Below are positions 63,010 through 64,000 of a stretch of 64,000 bases of DNA, one piece after another. This stretch comes from Burkholderiaceae bacterium. Lineage in GTDB: Bacteria > Pseudomonadota > Gammaproteobacteria > Burkholderiales > Burkholderiaceae_C. Below the pieces are notes generated by a model. That model was not told the origin of the DNA. It saw only the letters and a program-made list of their open reading frames with translations, and ran no database searches. Made by a program: the position numbers and the translations under genes. The stretch covers positions 62,001-126,000 of the forward strand of contig JACKLJ010000005.1 of the NCBI GenBank assembly GCA_024235955.1. Reading direction: 5' to 3'. Position 1 is the stretch's first letter. Every line of letters starts with the position of its first letter.

Positions 63010-64000
63010 CCACGCCGGTGCAGTCGTGGGGGCGGGTCGGCAGCTGGCCGCACCATCTGGCGCCGCTGCCGCACGGTGGCGGCAAGGTCTTGCCGGCGCT
63101 GGAGGGCCGCACCGGCCTTGCCTTTGGCATGGGCCGGAGCTATGGCGACGTGTGCCTCAACCCCGAGGGCCTGCTGTGGCTGACGCGCGGCATGGACCGG
63201 CTGATCCACTGGGACGAGGCAGCGGGCCGCCTGACCTGCGAGGCCGGCGTGCTGCTGCGCGACATCCAGCGCCTGATGGTGCCGCGCGGCTGGATGCTGC
63301 CGGTGACGCCGGGCACCCAGCTGGTGACCGTAGGCGGCGCCATCGCCAACGATGTGCATGGCAAGAACCACCACCGTTTCGGCTCGTTCGGCGACCAACT
63401 GATCTCGCTGGAACTGTTGCGCACGAACGGCACCCGCCTGCGCTGCAGCCGCGACGAGCACCGCGAGCTGTTCCTGGCGACCCTCGGCGGCCTGGGCCTG
63501 ACCGGCGTCGTGCTGGAGGCGACGCTGCATCTGCGCCGCGTGGAGGGCCCGTGGGTCGATGCGGAAGACCTGCCGTTCAAGGGGCTGGACGCTTTCTTCG
63601 AACTGGCCGATGCCTCCGAAGCCGGCTGGGAGCACACGGTGGCCTGGATCGACTGCCTGAGCGGTGCCGACGTGCGGGGCATCTTCTCGCGCGGGAACAT
63701 GTCGCCCGAGCCGGCCGATGCGGGCGCGCGCGGACAGCGGCGGCGCAGCATGCCGGTGACGCCGCCGGTGTCGCTGGTCAACCGGCTCAGCCTCAAGGCC
63801 TTCAACACCGCGTACTACGCGCTGGGCAGTCGCCGGGCTGGCCGGCGCCGGGTGCACTTCGAGCCTTTCTTCTATCCGCTGGACAGCATCGAGCACTGGA
63901 ACCGCATGTACGGCCCGGCGGGCTTCTACCAGTACCAGTGCGTGTTGCCGCGCGCGGCAGGCAGGCAGGGTGTCGCGGAGCTGCTGGCGGAGATCGGCCG
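63006..64000 (+). CDS. FAD-dependent oxidase DprE1-like (decaprenylphosphoryl-ribose oxidase), partial
   Basis: The frame is open to the window end; about 331 residues are present. GTG at 63006 overlaps the upstream stop (GTGA), and GTG at 63003 is also possible. FAD-binding motifs are GRTGLAFGMGRSYGDVCLNP and PVTPGTQLVTVGGAIANDVH followed by GKNHHRFGSFGDQLISLELL. These match DprE1, which oxidises decaprenyl-phospho-ribose in the route to decaprenyl-phospho-arabinose. The upstream UbiA/HAD gene fits the same pathway. The missing end should lie in the next bases; DprE2 would be expected soon after. Confidence 0.88.
   Translation, partial: MTTPVQSWGRVGSWPHHLAPLPHGGGKVLPALEGRTGLAFGMGRSYGDVCLNPEGLLWLTRGMDRLIHWDEAAGRLTCEAGVLLRDIQRLMVPRGWMLPVTPGTQLVTVGGAIANDVHGKNHHRFGSFGDQLISLELLRTNGTRLRCSRDEHRELFLATLGGLGLTGVVLEATLHLRRVEGPWVDAEDLPFKGLDAFFELADASEAGWEHTVAWIDCLSGADVRGIFSRGNMSPEPADAGARGQRRRSMPVTPPVSLVNRLSLKAFNTAYYALGSRRAGRRRVHFEPFFYPLDSIEHWNRMYGPAGFYQYQCVLPRAAGRQGVAELLAEIG

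Overview
The window is high-GC chromosomal DNA from a betaproteobacterium. Family A repeats (a short hairpin joined to a TAGCTGCCTGCGCCCGC-like core), minCDE, an 89-residue IF-1 and CreBC suggest Burkholderiales, most likely Comamonadaceae. No tRNA, rRNA, CRISPR array, insertion sequence or phage was seen. Gene functions below rest on motifs and protein family resemblance read by eye; no database search was run.

Layout. 1-3.5 kb: the end of a SulP-type transporter, a class I DAHP synthase, an IF-1 gene with a long leader, and two small envelope proteins. 4.1-22.8 kb: a nicotinamide/nicotinate catabolic island with an enamidase-like amidohydrolase, a TetR regulator, a ferredoxin-NADP reductase, a 6-hydroxynicotinate reductase-like Fe-S protein, an UPF0280/ApbE-like protein, two DUF1185 proteins, a branched-chain-type ABC importer with fused permeases, an exported nicotinamidase, and a two-part molybdenum nicotinate dehydrogenase with its own cytochrome c domains. 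22.8-32.6 kb: a peroxiredoxin and an envelope module made of a monofunctional transglycosylase, an exosortase, a companion protein and one VIT/VWA protein carrying a PEP-CTERM-like tail. CreBC lies upstream of this module, and CreB-box-like repeats lie in front of the VIT gene. 32.7-37.1 kb: minCDE, a region with DnaA-box-like sites, and small membrane or periplasmic proteins. 37.2-41.8 kb: copper export (CueR, CopZ, CopA). 42-50 kb: glycosyltransferases, a hemerythrin and the glutathione-dependent formaldehyde pathway (FrmR, FrmA, FghA). 50-55.7 kb: an atypical chaperone/usher-like pilus operon. 55.7-64 kb: an old-yellow-enzyme, an MFS transporter, a transglutaminase-like protein, a GST, an aldolase-like protein, and the start of a UbiA/DprE1-type decaprenyl-phospho-sugar pathway.

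The strongest overall signal is three families of dispersed short repeats. Family A (about 50-65 bp, 21 copies found by eye) has a small AT-rich hairpin joined to the GC-rich core. Family B (about 115 bp, two strong hairpins) sits just after stop codons in the same orientation as the gene. A related family B' and a third family C lie inside genes. Copies of A, B' and C inside coding regions keep the reading frame and add linker-like peptides. CopA carries five such insertions from all three families.
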